This document shows positions 50,910 to 59,836 of a stretch of 64,000 bases of DNA, piece by piece. The DNA is from Burkholderiales bacterium. GTDB lineage: Bacteria; Pseudomonadota; Gammaproteobacteria; Burkholderiales; Burkholderiaceae_C. The stretch spans positions 1 through 64,000 of the forward strand of contig JACRBA010000055.1 of assembly GCA_016213265.1 (NCBI GenBank). The letters are read 5' to 3'. Numbering within the stretch: position 1 is the stretch's first letter; every line of letters begins with the position of its first letter. The translations under genes were made by a program, and so were the position numbers. The notes below the pieces were generated by a model that saw only the letters and a program-made list of their open reading frames with translations, made no database searches and was not told where the DNA came from.

Positions 50910-51202
50910 GCCGGCACGACGGGGGCGGTCTGTCGTTCCAACTCGGTCAGCCAGTGCATCGCCTGCGCCCGGCTGGCGCCGCACATGGCGGCGCTGGGCC
51001 GCAGCGAGCCACACACGGCCGGGCGGTCACGCTGGCCGAACAAGCGGCAGCGCTCATCCTCGTCCAACTGCACGCAGCGCACCCCGGCGGGCTTGCCGGC
51101 CGGCATGCCGGGGATGGGGCTGGTGATGGACGGTGCCGTGCAGCAGGCGCCACAGGCCGCGCGGCACGTGAGGGTGTCGGTGGTGGCGACAGCATCGGGC
51201 AT
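50906..51202 (-). CDS. YkgJ-family cysteine cluster protein
   Basis: A 98-residue protein with the CxxxCC arrangement [15 protein letters not shown] at residues 13-21, then [35 protein letters not shown]. The pattern of about eight Cys is thought to bind a metal cluster. It is the first gene of the YkgJ-Crp-DUF2892 run and overlaps the regulator by ATGA. Its role is not established; a redox or metal-sensing function connected to the regulator is inferred from the coupling. Confidence 0.82.
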   Translation of the reverse strand: MPDAVATTDTLTCRAACGACCTAPSITSPIPGMPAGKPAGVRCVQLDEDERCRLFGQRDRPAVCGSLRPSAAMCGASRAQAMHWLTELERQTAPVVPA

Positions 51203-51365
51203 GGCGCGATTGTGCCGCGTCGATGGACGGCGTCGGCCACCCCTGCGTGCTTGGGAGTGAGCATTCACAACGCAATTCCGATGCCACGCGGCTGGGTGGG
51301 CAGGCCATTTAAAATCAAGGCCTTGCATGCGGATTCCCGCGTGCGCGCGGCTGCAGGAAGTCCCC

Positions 51366-53336
51366 GTGCTCTACCCCCAGGAATTTGACGTCATCGTGGT
51401 CGGTGGCGGCCACGCCGGCACGGAGGCCGCGCTGGCCGCGGCCCGCATGGGCGCGGCCACCTTGCTGCTCACCCACAACATCGAGACGCTCGGCCAGATG
51501 AGCTGCAACCCGTCCATCGGCGGGATCGGCAAGGGTCATCTGGTGAAGGAGGTGGATGCGCTCGGCGGGGCCATGGCCCTGGCCACGGACGAGGCGGGCA
51601 TCCAGTTCCGCATCCTCAATTCCAGCAAGGGGCCGGCCGTGCGCGCCACGCGCGCCCAGGCTGACCGTGTGCTCTACAAGGCCGCCATTCGGCGCCGGCT
51701 GGAGAACCAGCCCAACCTGTGGCTGTTCCAGCAGGCGGTGGACGACCTGGTCGTGGAATCCGATGGCGTGCAGGACCGCGTCGTCGGGGCCGTGACGCAG
51801 GTGGGCATCACCTTCCGTGCACGCACGGTGGTGTTGACGGCGGGCACCTTCCTCGACGGCCGCATCCATGTGGGGCTGCAGAACCACGCCGCCGGCCGGG
51901 CGGGCGACCCGCCGGCGGTGCGGCTGTCTGCCCGGTTGAAGGAGCTGAAGCTGCCGCAGGCTCGCCTGAAGACTGGCACGCCGCCCCGCATCGATGGCCG
52001 CAGCATCGACTTTTCGCGCCTCGAGGAGCAGCCGGGTGACCTGGACCCGATGCCGGTGTTCAGCTTCATGGGCGCATCCGCCATGCATCCGCGGCAGCTG
52101 CCCTGCTGGATCACCCACACCAACGAGCGCACGCACGCCATCATCCGCTCGGGCTTCGACCGCAGCCCCATGTTCACCGGCGTGATCGAAGGGGTGGGGC
52201 CGCGCTACTGCCCCAGCATCGAAGACAAGATCAACCGTTTCGCCGACAAGGCCAGCCACCAGATCTTTCTGGAGCCTGAGGGCCTGACCACCCACGAGTT
52301 CTACCCCAACGGCATCTCCACCTCGCTGCCTTTTGACGTGCAGCTGGCGGCGGTGCGCTCCATGGCGGGGCTGGAGAACGCGCACATCCTGCGGCCCGGC
52401 TATGCCATCGAATACGACTACTTCGACCCCCGTTCGCTGAAGAGCAGCTTCGAGACGCGCTCCATCGGCGGGCTGTTCTTCGCGGGCCAGATCAATGGCA
52501 CCACCGGCTATGAGGAGGCGGCAGCGCAGGGCCTGTACGCGGGCGCCAATGCCGCCGCCCAGGCGCTGGGGCGCGAGGGACTGGCCCTGCGGCGCGACCA
52601 GGCGTACCTCGGCGTGCTGGTGGACGACCTGGTCACCAAGGGGGTGACCGAGCCCTACCGCATGTTCACCAGCCGGGCGGAGTTCCGCCTGCAACTGCGC
52701 GAGGACAACGCCGACGCGCGGCTCACCGAGCTGGGTCGGGGCGTGGGGCTGGTGGACGATGCCCGCTGGGCAGCGTTCGAGCGCAAGCGCGAGGCCATCG
52801 AGCGGGAGATGCAGAAGCTGCGCAGCACCTGGGTGCACCCGGGTCGCCTGCCCGCGGAGGTGGCCGAGCCGGTGCTGGGGCAGGGCATCGAGCGCGAATA
52901 CACCCTGGCCGACCTGTTGCGCCGGCCGGGCGTGGGTTTCGATGGCGTGTCTCAGCTGGCCGCCGTCGCACGGCCGGAGGCCGGTGTTTCACGTGAAACC
53001 TTGGTCGGTGAGCTGGGTGCCGAGCTGGCCAGCGCCGTGGTGGAGCAGGTCGAGATCGCGACCAAATACGCCGGTTACATCGACAAGCAGGTGGACGAGG
53101 TTCGCCGCGCCCAGGCCTATGAAAACCTGCGCCTGCCGGATGATCTGGACTATGCGCAGGTGACGGCACTCAGCCACGAGGTGCGGCAGAAGCTGAGCCG
53201 GCACCGGCCCGAGACGCTGGGCCAGGCCGCGCGCATTTCGGGCGTGACGCCAGCGGCGGTGTCGCTGCTGCTGGTGCACTTGAAGAAGCGCCGCTTCCCG
53301 GGCTTCGCGCCGGACGCACAGGAGGCCGGCGCATGA
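51366..53336 (+). CDS. mnmG: tRNA uridine-5-carboxymethylaminomethyl modification enzyme
   Basis: A 656-residue FAD protein that, with MnmE, installs cmnm5 at wobble uridine 34 of tRNAs. It shows the FAD motif [19 protein letters not shown] at the N-terminus, [23 protein letters not shown], the [14 protein letters not shown] segment and [18 protein letters not shown]; the C-terminal helical domain for MnmE contact follows. The GTG at 51366 with AGGAAG just before it gives the usual N-terminus; an ATG at 51327 would add 13 residues. A TAAAAT -10-like box lies at 51310-51315. The gene contains a parS-like site at 52985. It overlaps rsmG by 4 bp. Confidence 0.92.
   Translation: MLYPQEFDVIVVGGGHAGTEAALAAARMGAATLLLTHNIETLGQMSCNPSIGGIGKGHLVKEVDALGGAMALATDEAGIQFRILNSSKGPAVRATRAQADRVLYKAAIRRRLENQPNLWLFQQAVDDLVVESDGVQDRVVGAVTQVGITFRARTVVLTAGTFLDGRIHVGLQNHAAGRAGDPPAVRLSARLKELKLPQARLKTGTPPRIDGRSIDFSRLEEQPGDLDPMPVFSFMGASAMHPRQLPCWITHTNERTHAIIRSGFDRSPMFTGVIEGVGPRYCPSIEDKINRFADKASHQIFLEPEGLTTHEFYPNGISTSLPFDVQLAAVRSMAGLENAHILRPGYAIEYDYFDPRSLKSSFETRSIGGLFFAGQINGTTGYEEAAAQGLYAGANAAAQALGREGLALRRDQAYLGVLVDDLVTKGVTEPYRMFTSRAEFRLQLREDNADARLTELGRGVGLVDDARWAAFERKREAIEREMQKLRSTWVHPGRLPAEVAEPVLGQGIEREYTLADLLRRPGVGFDGVSQLAAVARPEAGVSRETLVGELGAELASAVVEQVEIATKYAGYIDKQVDEVRRAQAYENLRLPDDLDYAQVTALSHEVRQKLSRHRPETLGQAARISGVTPAAVSLLLVHLKKRRFPGFAPDAQEAGA
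52985..53000. promoter_or_regulatory. parS-like centromere site inside mnmG
   Basis: TGTTTCACGTGAAACC matches the chromosomal parS consensus TGTTTCACGTGAAACA at 15 of 16 positions, including the perfect 14-bp palindrome GTTTCACGTGAAAC. ParB would load here as the nucleation site. It is within the last third of mnmG, around codon 540, and is tolerated as coding sequence. Confidence 0.88.
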
Positions 53337-53995
53337 ACCCCACCGATTGGGACAGCCTGGCACCCGACTTGGCCGACGGGCTGGCACAGCTCGGATTGCA
53401 GCTGCCCGCCGGCACCCAGGCCAAGCTGCTGCGCTACCTCGCCATGATTGGGCGTTGGAACCGGGTCTACAACCTGACGGCGGTGCGGGAGCCCGAGGCC
53501 ATGCTGCGCCAGCATCTGCTGGATTGCCTGGCCGCCCTGCCGGCCCTGCGGCGCCACCTGTCGTCCTGGGCGGCGCCGCAGGTGCTGGATGTCGGCAGCG
53601 GGGCGGGGCTGCCGGGGGTCGTGCTGGCCCTGTGCCAGCCCGAATGGCAGGTGACCTGTGTCGACGCGGTGGCCAAGAAGGTGAGCTTCATCCGCCAGGT
53701 GGCGGCCGAACTGGGGGTGGGCAACCTGCGGGCGGAGCATGCCCGTGTGGAGTCGCTCCAGCACGGGGGCTACGACCTCGTCATCTCGCGGGCTTTCGCC
53801 TCCTTGGCGGATTTCACCGCGCTCACGGCAGGTGCCCTGTCGCAAGGCGGTGTGTGGGCTGCCATGAAGGGCAAGCCCGCGGCGGATGAGCAGGCCGAGC
53901 TTCCGGCCTCGGTGGAGGTGTTTCACGTGGAACCACTGCAGGTGCCCGGTCTGGCTGCGGAACGCTGCCTGGTGTGGATGCGACCGGCTGACTGA
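53333..53995 (+). CDS. rsmG: 16S rRNA m7G527 methyltransferase
   Basis: A 220-residue class I methyltransferase (E. coli counterpart 207 residues). The SAM motif [17 protein letters not shown] and [22 protein letters not shown] are typical, as is the N-terminal [33 protein letters not shown]. It methylates G527 of 16S rRNA. Its ATG overlaps the mnmG stop by 4 bp (ATGA), the usual gidAB coupling. A second parS-like site lies inside its 3' part. Confidence 0.92.
   Translation: MNPTDWDSLAPDLADGLAQLGLQLPAGTQAKLLRYLAMIGRWNRVYNLTAVREPEAMLRQHLLDCLAALPALRRHLSSWAAPQVLDVGSGAGLPGVVLALCQPEWQVTCVDAVAKKVSFIRQVAAELGVGNLRAEHARVESLQHGGYDLVISRAFASLADFTALTAGALSQGGVWAAMKGKPAADEQAELPASVEVFHVEPLQVPGLAAERCLVWMRPAD
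53919..53934. promoter_or_regulatory. second parS-like site inside rsmG
   Basis: TGTTTCACGTGGAACC fits the parS consensus at 14 of 16 positions, with the palindrome broken once (GTTTCACGTGGAAC). It is 934 bp from the first site, and the two sites bracket the mnmG-rsmG junction. Weaker ParB loading than at the first site is likely. Confidence 0.72.
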
Positions 53996-54040
53996 CTCCC
54001 ACGGCGCTTGTCCACGCGTCGCCCACTGGCCGTCCCCTGC

Positions 54041-54076
54041 TCGTTCACAGGCTCTTCCACAGGCTTGTCCACAGGC
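54041..54076 (+). repeat. three 12-bp tandem repeats resembling DnaA boxes, upstream of parA
   Basis: TCGTTCACAGGC, TCTTCCACAGGC and TTGTCCACAGGC follow each other without gaps. The third contains TTGTCCACA, one mismatch from the DnaA box TTATCCACA; the second is TCTTCCACA and the first is weaker. A further TTGTCCACG lies at 54008-54016. The array occupies the rsmG-parA gap. DnaA or another regulator acting on parA or on the origin region is inferred. No AT-rich unwinding tract is beside it. Confidence 0.5.
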
Positions 54077-54159
54077 GCCATGGCGCCCGCGCGTGAGAGG
54101 CTGCCGCCTGGGCGCCACGCCGCTGCCTCAGCAGCAATAGGACGGGCGACAATCCGCGG

Positions 54160-54978
54160 ATGTCCCGGATCTTCTGCATAGCCAACCAGAAAGGCGGCGT
54201 CGGCAAGACGACCACCACCGTCAACCTCGCGGCGGGCCTGGCCCGCGTGGGGCAGCGGGTGCTGCTGGTGGACCTGGATCCGCAAGGCAATGCCACCATG
54301 GGCTCCGGCGTGGACAAGCGCACCCTGGAGTCCACCGTCTACGACGTGCTGCTGGACAGCGCCAGCGTGGCCGAGGCGCGGGTGCGTTCGGACAAGGGCG
54401 GCTATGACGTGCTCGGCGCCAACCGCGAACTGGCGGGCGCCGAGGTCGAGCTGGTGAGCCTGGACCACCGCAACGAGCGCCTGCGCCGCGCCCTCAAGGC
54501 CGCCGACGCCGACTACGACTTCGTGCTCATCGACTGCCCGCCGTCACTGAGCCTGCTCACGCTCAACGGCCTGTGCAGCGCCCACGGGGTGATCGTGCCG
54601 ATGCAGTGCGAGTACTTCGCGCTCGAGGGCCTGACCGACCTGGTGAACACCATCAAGCAGGTGCACGCCAACCTCAACCGTGACCTGCAGCTGATCGGCC
54701 TGCTGCGCGTGATGTTCGACCCGCGCATCACCCTGCAGACGCAGGTGAGCGACCAACTCAAGGCCCACTTCGGCGACAAGGTGTTCAACACCGTCATTCC
54801 GCGCAACGTGCGCTTGGCCGAGGCGCCCAGCTACGGCCTGCCCGGGGTGGTGTTCGACCCCGCGTCCAAAGGGGCGCAGGCGTTCGTCGATTTCGCGCGC
54901 GAGATGGTGGCCCGCGTCGGCAGCGCGACCGGCGCGGCCCCGGCGGACGAGGCGGCGGCCGCCACCCCCGGCGCCTGA
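54160..54978 (+). CDS. parA: chromosome partitioning ATPase ParA (Soj)
   Basis: A 272-residue deviant-Walker ATPase, MSRIFCIANQKGGVGKTTTTVNL, with the signature Lys in KGGVGKTT. Further motifs are LLVDLDPQGNATMGSG, FVLIDCPPSLSLLT and GLLRVMFDPRITL. ParA binds nucleoid DNA and is stimulated by ParB bound at parS, moving origins apart. It is the short chromosomal type, with no N-terminal HTH. Its gene begins 165 bp after rsmG, behind the DnaA-box-like array. parB is not adjacent: it lies 3.58 kb downstream. Confidence 0.93.
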   Translation: MSRIFCIANQKGGVGKTTTTVNLAAGLARVGQRVLLVDLDPQGNATMGSGVDKRTLESTVYDVLLDSASVAEARVRSDKGGYDVLGANRELAGAEVELVSLDHRNERLRRALKAADADYDFVLIDCPPSLSLLTLNGLCSAHGVIVPMQCEYFALEGLTDLVNTIKQVHANLNRDLQLIGLLRVMFDPRITLQTQVSDQLKAHFGDKVFNTVIPRNVRLAEAPSYGLPGVVFDPASKGAQAFVDFAREMVARVGSATGAAPADEAAAATPGA

Positions 54979-55017
54979 GCCCGCCATCGCGGCGAAGGCC
55001 GCCCGGGCGCGCCGCCG

Positions 55018-55959
55018 TCAGAGCCCCAGTGACTCGTCCTTGCCCAGGTGCACGTTCATGCACTGCACCGCGGCGCCGCTGGCCCCCTTGCCGAGGTTGT
55101 CCAGGCGCGCCATCAGCACCGCGTGCTGCTCGTTGGCGAACACGAACAGATCGGCACGGTTGGTGTCGTTGCAGGCCTGCACGTCGAAGAACCCGTGGGC
55201 CAGCGTGTCCGGGTCGGACAGCGGCATGACACGGATGTAGCGCTCCTGCGCATAGTGGGCCGACAGGGCGTCGTGCAGCGCGGCCCCGGTCACCGTGCCG
55301 GGCAGGTGGCCCAGATGCAAGGGCACACTCACCGCCAGGCCCTTGTAGAAATTGGCCACCACGGGCATGAACACCGGCAGCCGCGTCAGGCGCGAATGGG
55401 TGGTCATCTCCGGCAGGTGCTTGTGCGTGAGCCCGAGTGCGTAGGGCCGCGGCGACTGCAGCGCCGCCTCACCCCCCGCCTGGTACTGCTCGATCATCTT
55501 CTTGCCGCCGCCCGAGTAGCCGGTGATGGAGGTAGCCGTCAGCGGATAGTCGGGCGGAACGAGCCCGGCGTCGACCAGTGGCCGCATCAGCAGGATGAAG
55601 GCGGTGGCGTGGCAGCCCGGGTTGGCGATGCGCTTGGACGCGCGCAGCAGCTCGCGCTGCCCCTGCGCCAGCTCCGGCAGGCCGAACGCCCAGCCCGGTG
55701 CCGTACGGTGGGCGGTGCTGGCGTCGATCAGGCAGGTGCGCGGGTTGGTCACCAGGGCGGCGGCCTCGCGCGCGGCGGCGTCGGGCAGGCAGAGAAAGGC
55801 CACGTCCGCCGCGTTCAGCAGCCGCGCGCGCTCGTCCGCGTCCTTGCGCTTGGCGGGGTCGATCTTCAGCACCTCGATGTCGCCGCGCAGGGCGAGCATC
55901 TCGTGGATGCGCAGTCCGGTCGTGCCTTCCTGGCCGTCGACATAGACACGGGTCGTCAT
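55018..55959 (-). CDS. argC: N-acetyl-gamma-glutamyl-phosphate reductase (short, type 2 form)
   Basis: A 313-residue enzyme of arginine biosynthesis, reducing N-acetylglutamyl-5-phosphate with NADPH to the semialdehyde. It has the nucleotide-binding N-terminus [18 protein letters not shown], the catalytic Cys in [30 protein letters not shown] and the His region THKHLPEM. The length and the VDGQEGTTG start define the short type-2 ArgC rather than the longer type 1 (about 345 residues). It is on the minus strand between parA and the RBBP9-type hydrolase, opposite to both, so it interrupts the par locus. Confidence 0.9.
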   Translation of the reverse strand: MTTRVYVDGQEGTTGLRIHEMLALRGDIEVLKIDPAKRKDADERARLLNAADVAFLCLPDAAAREAAALVTNPRTCLIDASTAHRTAPGWAFGLPELAQGQRELLRASKRIANPGCHATAFILLMRPLVDAGLVPPDYPLTATSITGYSGGGKKMIEQYQAGGEAALQSPRPYALGLTHKHLPEMTTHSRLTRLPVFMPVVANFYKGLAVSVPLHLGHLPGTVTGAALHDALSAHYAQERYIRVMPLSDPDTLAHGFFDVQACNDTNRADLFVFANEQHAVLMARLDNLGKGASGAAVQCMNVHLGKDESLGL

Positions 55960-56074
55960 GGGGGGTCCTTGCAATGGAAGCGTGGCGCGTGATGCCGGCG
56001 GGCAGGGCGCGTGCCGTGGCGGATGCGGCTGCCGCGAGAATGGGCGGTTGTTGCACCCGAGGATAAGCCAAGCC

Positions 56075-56668
56075 ATGACCGCCTCCCAGCCGCCGCGTGT
56101 CCTCCTGCTGCCCGGATGGCTCGATTCGGGCCCCGGGCACTGGCAGACCGTGTGGGAGCACCTGCATGGCGACGTCAGGGTGCTGCAGGACGACTGGGTC
56201 TGGCCGCGGCGCGGCGACTGGATGGCGCAGCTGGAAGACGCGCTGCTGGCCGACGAGCGCCCCGCGCTGCTGGCCGCACACAGCCTGGGCTGCCACCTGG
56301 TGGCCGCCTGGGCGGCGCACTCCCGCCACGCGGCGCGGGTGCAGGGCGCCTTGCTCGTGGCCCCGCCCGCCCTCGACCAGCCGGACCTGCCGCCCCAGCT
56401 GCATGGCTGGCGTCCGTGGGTGCAGCAGCGGCTGCCGTTCGCCGCCTGCCTGGTCTACAGCGAAGACGACCCGTTCTGCCGCCCCGAGGCGGCCCGCCAA
56501 CTGGCAGCCGCCTGGGGCGCGTCCGCGCGGTCCATCGGCCCGCGCGGGCACATCAATGCCGAATCCGGGCTGGGCGACTGGGGTGAAGGGCGGGCCTGGC
56601 TGCTGGCACTCATTCAGCAGGACGAGTATGACCTGCCGCCTGCCGCCCGCGCTGGCCTCAAGGAGTAA
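56075..56668 (+). CDS. RBBP9/YdeN-family alpha/beta hydrolase
   Basis: A 197-residue serine hydrolase. It has [20 protein letters not shown] (oxyanion region), [16 protein letters not shown] (Ser elbow AHSLGC), SEDDPFC (Asp) and [18 protein letters not shown] (His). The family is the typical companion between parA and parB in Burkholderiales, as I recall. It starts 115 bp after the divergent argC and its 3' end overlaps the convergent DUF799 gene by 11 bp. The substrate is not known. Confidence 0.82.
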   Translation: MTASQPPRVLLLPGWLDSGPGHWQTVWEHLHGDVRVLQDDWVWPRRGDWMAQLEDALLADERPALLAAHSLGCHLVAAWAAHSRHAARVQGALLVAPPALDQPDLPPQLHGWRPWVQQRLPFAACLVYSEDDPFCRPEAARQLAAAWGASARSIGPRGHINAESGLGDWGEGRAWLLALIQQDEYDLPPAARAGLKE

Positions 56669-57350
56669 CGGGCTTGCCGTACAGCGGTGAACGCGGGCCG
56701 GGCAGCACCCCGTTCACCCGCACACCCAGCAGCCGGTTGTCTGCGATGCCCGCAATGCGATAGCTCGCGTCTGTGGTGGTGTTGATGATCTGTTCAACGA
56801 CTGCCTGCACCAGAAGGCCGATCAGCCCCGCTTGATTGGCATTGTTGCTTTCGGTGGACGACGCCCAGGCGGCGCCCTCCCACAACAGAGCACCGTTGCG
56901 CAGATCGACGATCTTCGCTTCCAGTTCAACGCGGGTGTCGCTCGCCAGCACCTGATAGCTGGTGCCGTACTTCTTGACGGTGATGTACACGCTAGCGTCA
57001 GCGCCGAACACTTCCCGCAGCTTGCTGGTGGGCAGCGCGTGGATGTCATCCGCGACCGTCATGCCGTTGTCCCGGAAGGTCTGGTCGACCAGCGTCACGG
57101 GCAGCACGTAGTAGCCGGCCTCACCCAGGGGCAGCATGGCCTGGGCCAGCACGCTCGGCGTGGCCTTCACGTCGGTGGACTGGTTGACGGGCGGCAGCAC
57201 CAGAAGACTGGCCGGCTTGCTTTGCTTGAATGCCGTGTAGTCGTACGGTTTCGGGGGCGTCGCGCAGCCCACCAGCGTGGCGGTGGTGACGGCGACGGCC
57301 AGCGCGCCTGCCCGCCGCCACGCGAACGGGGCATGATTCCGAGTGGTCAT
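56658..57350 (-). CDS. GNA1162/DUF799-family lipoprotein
   Basis: A 230-residue lipoprotein with lipobox LVGC (Cys about residue 29). The DUF799 body has SLLVLPPVNQSTDVKATPSVLAQAML, AGYYVLPVTLVDQTFRDNGM, LREVFGADASVYITVKKYG and LEAKIVDLRNGALLWEG. It is the last of three co-directional lipoprotein genes (CsgG-like, DUF4810, DUF799), the standard trio for a predicted envelope complex. Base composition is lower in GC than in the neighbouring par and argC genes. Confidence 0.84.
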   Translation of the reverse strand: MTTRNHAPFAWRRAGALAVAVTTATLVGCATPPKPYDYTAFKQSKPASLLVLPPVNQSTDVKATPSVLAQAMLPLGEAGYYVLPVTLVDQTFRDNGMTVADDIHALPTSKLREVFGADASVYITVKKYGTSYQVLASDTRVELEAKIVDLRNGALLWEGAAWASSTESNNANQAGLIGLLVQAVVEQIINTTTDASYRIAGIADNRLLGVRVNGVLPGPRSPLYGKPVTP

Positions 57351-57363
57351 GTCGGGGTCTCCC

Positions 57364-57744
57364 TCAGCTCTTTTGGTTGTCGAGTCGCTTCATGAGCGAG
57401 TCGATGTAGACGGCGCTCTCCGGGAAGCGCTCCCGTTCGGTCTGCCAGGCGCGGCGCGCATCGTCCTGCCGGCCCAGCTTGAGATAGACCAACCCGAGGT
57501 GGGCGTGGAAACCAGGTGGCAGTGGCAGCCCAGCCGCCTTGGCCTTCTCCGCCTGCTCATCCATGGCATGAAGTTGGTCCAGCGGCCCCTTCTCGTCGCC
57601 CCGAAGCGTGTCGTACGCGGTCGAGGGGAACGTGCCCCAGTAGTACAGCGGCTTCGGTGCCTGCGCGCAGGCCGTTAGAGCGACAGCGGCCCCGACCGAG
57701 ACCGCAGCGGCCGTCAGGCGGCCGAGGCGTGCGGCGGCGATCAC
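57364..57744 (-). CDS. DUF4810 lipoprotein
   Basis: A 126-residue lipoprotein, the second of the trio. The GTG at 57744 overlaps the CsgG-like stop by 4 bp (GTGA) and is preferred to an ATG four codons earlier. Lipobox ALTAC; body YYWGTFPSTAYDTLRGDEKGPLDQLHAM, then TPR-like helices (AHLGLVYLKLGRQDDARRAWQTERERFPESAVYIDSLMKRL). It ends 13 bp before the DUF799 start. It probably assembles with its two neighbours at the outer membrane. Confidence 0.82.
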   Translation of the reverse strand: MIAAARLGRLTAAAVSVGAAVALTACAQAPKPLYYWGTFPSTAYDTLRGDEKGPLDQLHAMDEQAEKAKAAGLPLPPGFHAHLGLVYLKLGRQDDARRAWQTERERFPESAVYIDSLMKRLDNQKS

Positions 57745-58409
57745 TTCTGCCCCCACACGCGGCCATCGAAGCCCTTGACCAGGTTGTCCACCGCTTCGCG
57801 CACGGCAAGATCCAGCACCTTGCCGTTCAGAGTGGCGTCATAGCTGGCCGTGCTGCCGAAGCCGACCACCTCGCGGGCGGACAGGCTGTACTCCCCAGCC
57901 CCCTGTGTCGAGTACACCACTTCCGAGGTCTGGCTGTTCACCACGTTCAGCGTCACCTTGGCATACGCGATCTGTTCCTTGCCGCGGCCGAGGATGCCGA
58001 ATAGTTGGTGGTCGCCGACCTCCTTCCGGCCGAACTCCGTGACGTCTCCCGTCACCAGATAGTCGGCACCCTTGACGGTGTGTGTGGCGCCCTTGAACTG
58101 CGACTCCTGCTTGGCCTCCGCCATGTGGTCGCGGTCCATCACGCTGAAGCGTTGCGACTGCTGCAGATGCGCCATCAGGATCGTCTTGGCCTGGCCACCG
58201 AGGCGGTCCACGCCGTCGCTGAAGACGCCCCGCATGAACGAGGACCGGTTCTCCATGCGTCCGACGACCACAGGCACCCGGGCGCCCTGGTAAGGGGTGG
58301 CCGCCGCAACGACCTGCGGCGCTTGGATGGATCGGGACGACTCCGTGGTCGCGCAGCCTGCGGCTGCCAGACAGGCGGACACCGTGATGGCACACGTGGA
58401 CAGTCTCAC
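57741..58409 (-). CDS. CsgG/HfaB-family lipoprotein
   Basis: A 222-residue lipoprotein starting at the GTG at 58409 with GGGAGAG upstream. Lipobox AAGC at about residue 19; the CsgG fold follows: VPVVVGRMENRSSFMRGVFSDGVDRLGGQAKTIL, SQRFSVMDRDHMAEAKQESQFKG, ADYLVTGDVTEFGRKEVG, YAKVTLNVVNSQTSEVVYSTQGAGE. CsgG is the nonameric curli-secretion pore; HfaB anchors the holdfast. Here it leads the operon with DUF4810 and DUF799 partners and no curli genes. It sits directly upstream of, and divergent from, parB. Confidence 0.84.
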   Translation of the reverse strand: MRLSTCAITVSACLAAAGCATTESSRSIQAPQVVAAATPYQGARVPVVVGRMENRSSFMRGVFSDGVDRLGGQAKTILMAHLQQSQRFSVMDRDHMAEAKQESQFKGATHTVKGADYLVTGDVTEFGRKEVGDHQLFGILGRGKEQIAYAKVTLNVVNSQTSEVVYSTQGAGEYSLSAREVVGFGSTASYDATLNGKVLDLAVREAVDNLVKGFDGRVWGQK

Positions 58410-58555
58410 TCTCGCTCTCCCTCACTGGGTTGTTAGCAAAAGCAAGCACTCTAGTGCCGAACGCCCGGCAAGAGGTTGGCGCAAGTCGAGTGGGTGAAGC
58501 ACGGCCGATAAAATGTGGCGTCTTTCATACTGAGCCGCTGTCCCCAGCGCCACCG

Positions 58556-59485
58556 ATGGCAACGAAGAAACCCAAGGGCCTGGGCATGGGCCTGGAGGCC
58601 TTGCTCGGCCCCAAGGTGAGCGACGCGCCGGCCGCCGGTGCCGAGGCGGCGGGCGCGCCCAGCGTGCTCAAGGTGGGCCAGCTGCAGGCGGGCAAGTACC
58701 AGCCGCGCACGCGCATGGACGAGGGCTCGCTGTACGAGCTGGCCGAGAGCATCAAGAGCCAGGGCGTGATGCAGCCCATCCTGGTGCGACCGCTGGGTGA
58801 CGCCCCCGGGCCGGGCGCGACCGGGGCCGCGCGCTACGAGATCATCGCCGGCGAGCGCCGCTTCCGCGCCGCGCAGCTGGCGGGCCTGGACGAGGTGCCG
58901 GTGCTGGTCAAGGCGGTGCCCGACGAGGCGGCCGCCGTCATGGCGCTGATCGAGAACATCCAGCGCGAGGACCTGAACCCGCTCGAAGAGGCGCAGGGCC
59001 TCAAGCGCCTGGTCGACGAGTTCGGCCTGACGCACGAGCAGGCGGCGCAGGCGGTGGGTCGCTCGCGCAGCGCCGCCACCAACCTGCTGCGCCTGCTCAA
59101 CCTGGCCGCGCCGGTGCAGCAGATGCTCATCGCGGGCGACCTGGACATGGGCCATGCGCGGGCGCTGCTGCCGCTGCCCGCGGCCGAGCAGATCCTCACC
59201 GCCAACGAGGTGGTGGCCAAGAAGCTCTCGGTGCGCGACGCCGAGAAGCTGGCCACCAAGGCGCTCAACCCCGGCCGCCAGGCGCCCTTGCTGCGCGTGG
59301 CGCAGGAGAAGTCGCGCGACATCGTGCGGCTGGAGGAGCAGCTGGCCGATGCGCTGACGGCCGACGTGGAGATCCGCGTGCAGCGCAAGACGCGCCGGGG
59401 CGAGCAGGGCGAGATCGCGATCCGCTTCTCGTCGCTCGATGAACTCTCGGGCCTGCTGGACAAGCTCGGCGTGTCGGAACGCTGA
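58556..59485 (+). CDS. parB: chromosome partitioning protein ParB (Spo0J)
   Basis: A 309-residue ParB. N-terminal MATKKPKGLGMGLEALLG contains the ParA-activating basic/Gly motif. The CTPase-type ParB domain has LQAGKYQPRTRMDEGSLYELAESI and the box II arginines in IIAGERRFRAAQLAGL. The helix-turn-helix is LTHEQAAQAVGRSRSAATNLLRLLNL and the C-terminal dimerisation domain closes the protein. It loads at parS, two of which lie about 4.6-5.6 kb upstream. Since parA is 3.58 kb away across minus-strand genes, parB must use its own promoter; a TAAAAT box at 58509-58514 is a candidate -10. Upstream codons in frame reach 58430 but lack homology. Confidence 0.93.
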   Translation: MATKKPKGLGMGLEALLGPKVSDAPAAGAEAAGAPSVLKVGQLQAGKYQPRTRMDEGSLYELAESIKSQGVMQPILVRPLGDAPGPGATGAARYEIIAGERRFRAAQLAGLDEVPVLVKAVPDEAAAVMALIENIQREDLNPLEEAQGLKRLVDEFGLTHEQAAQAVGRSRSAATNLLRLLNLAAPVQQMLIAGDLDMGHARALLPLPAAEQILTANEVVAKKLSVRDAEKLATKALNPGRQAPLLRVAQEKSRDIVRLEEQLADALTADVEIRVQRKTRRGEQGEIAIRFSSLDELSGLLDKLGVSER

Positions 59486-59836
59486 ATCCTGCACGGTGCG
59501 GCCGCGGCGCTGGCCCGCACGCCGCGGGAACGCTGGCTGCACGCCAGACACAAACGCGCTATAACCAAACCATGGCGGCCGAGGCCCCGGGTGCACGGAA
59601 CACCCGATCTGGCCGACACATGGTCCGCTTTTTGCTGGATAGCCTCCGAGGAGATTCGCTCACGCTGGTCACCGTCAACGCCTGCTGATGCGTTGACAAC
59701 CCACAAGACCGGAAAGCTCTGATGACGCCCGGGTCCGTACAGCCGGGACGCCATCAGAACTTCCCAGACGCCGCGACGCCGGACACGCCTGTCCGTCTCG
59801 TGTGCGCCGCCCTGATGCTTCCACAGGAGGTCTTGC
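59486..59836 (+). promoter_or_regulatory. parB-prkA intergenic region with a sigma-54 type promoter at 59621-59636
   Basis: This 351-bp gap has no gene I can support. TGGTCCG-CTTT-TTGCT at 59621-59636 fits the -24/-12 sigma-54 consensus, with the GG and GC doublets exactly 10 bp apart, and would start transcription near 59647, leaving a leader of about 190 nt before prkA. A perfect 6-bp dyad with 7-bp spacer (CGGGTG / CACCCG, 59588-59606) lies just upstream. A TATAAC box at 59562-59567 could be a separate sigma-70 -10. AGGAGG stands seven bases before the prkA ATG. Sigma-54 control is known for yeaG (prkA) in E. coli. Confidence 0.65.
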
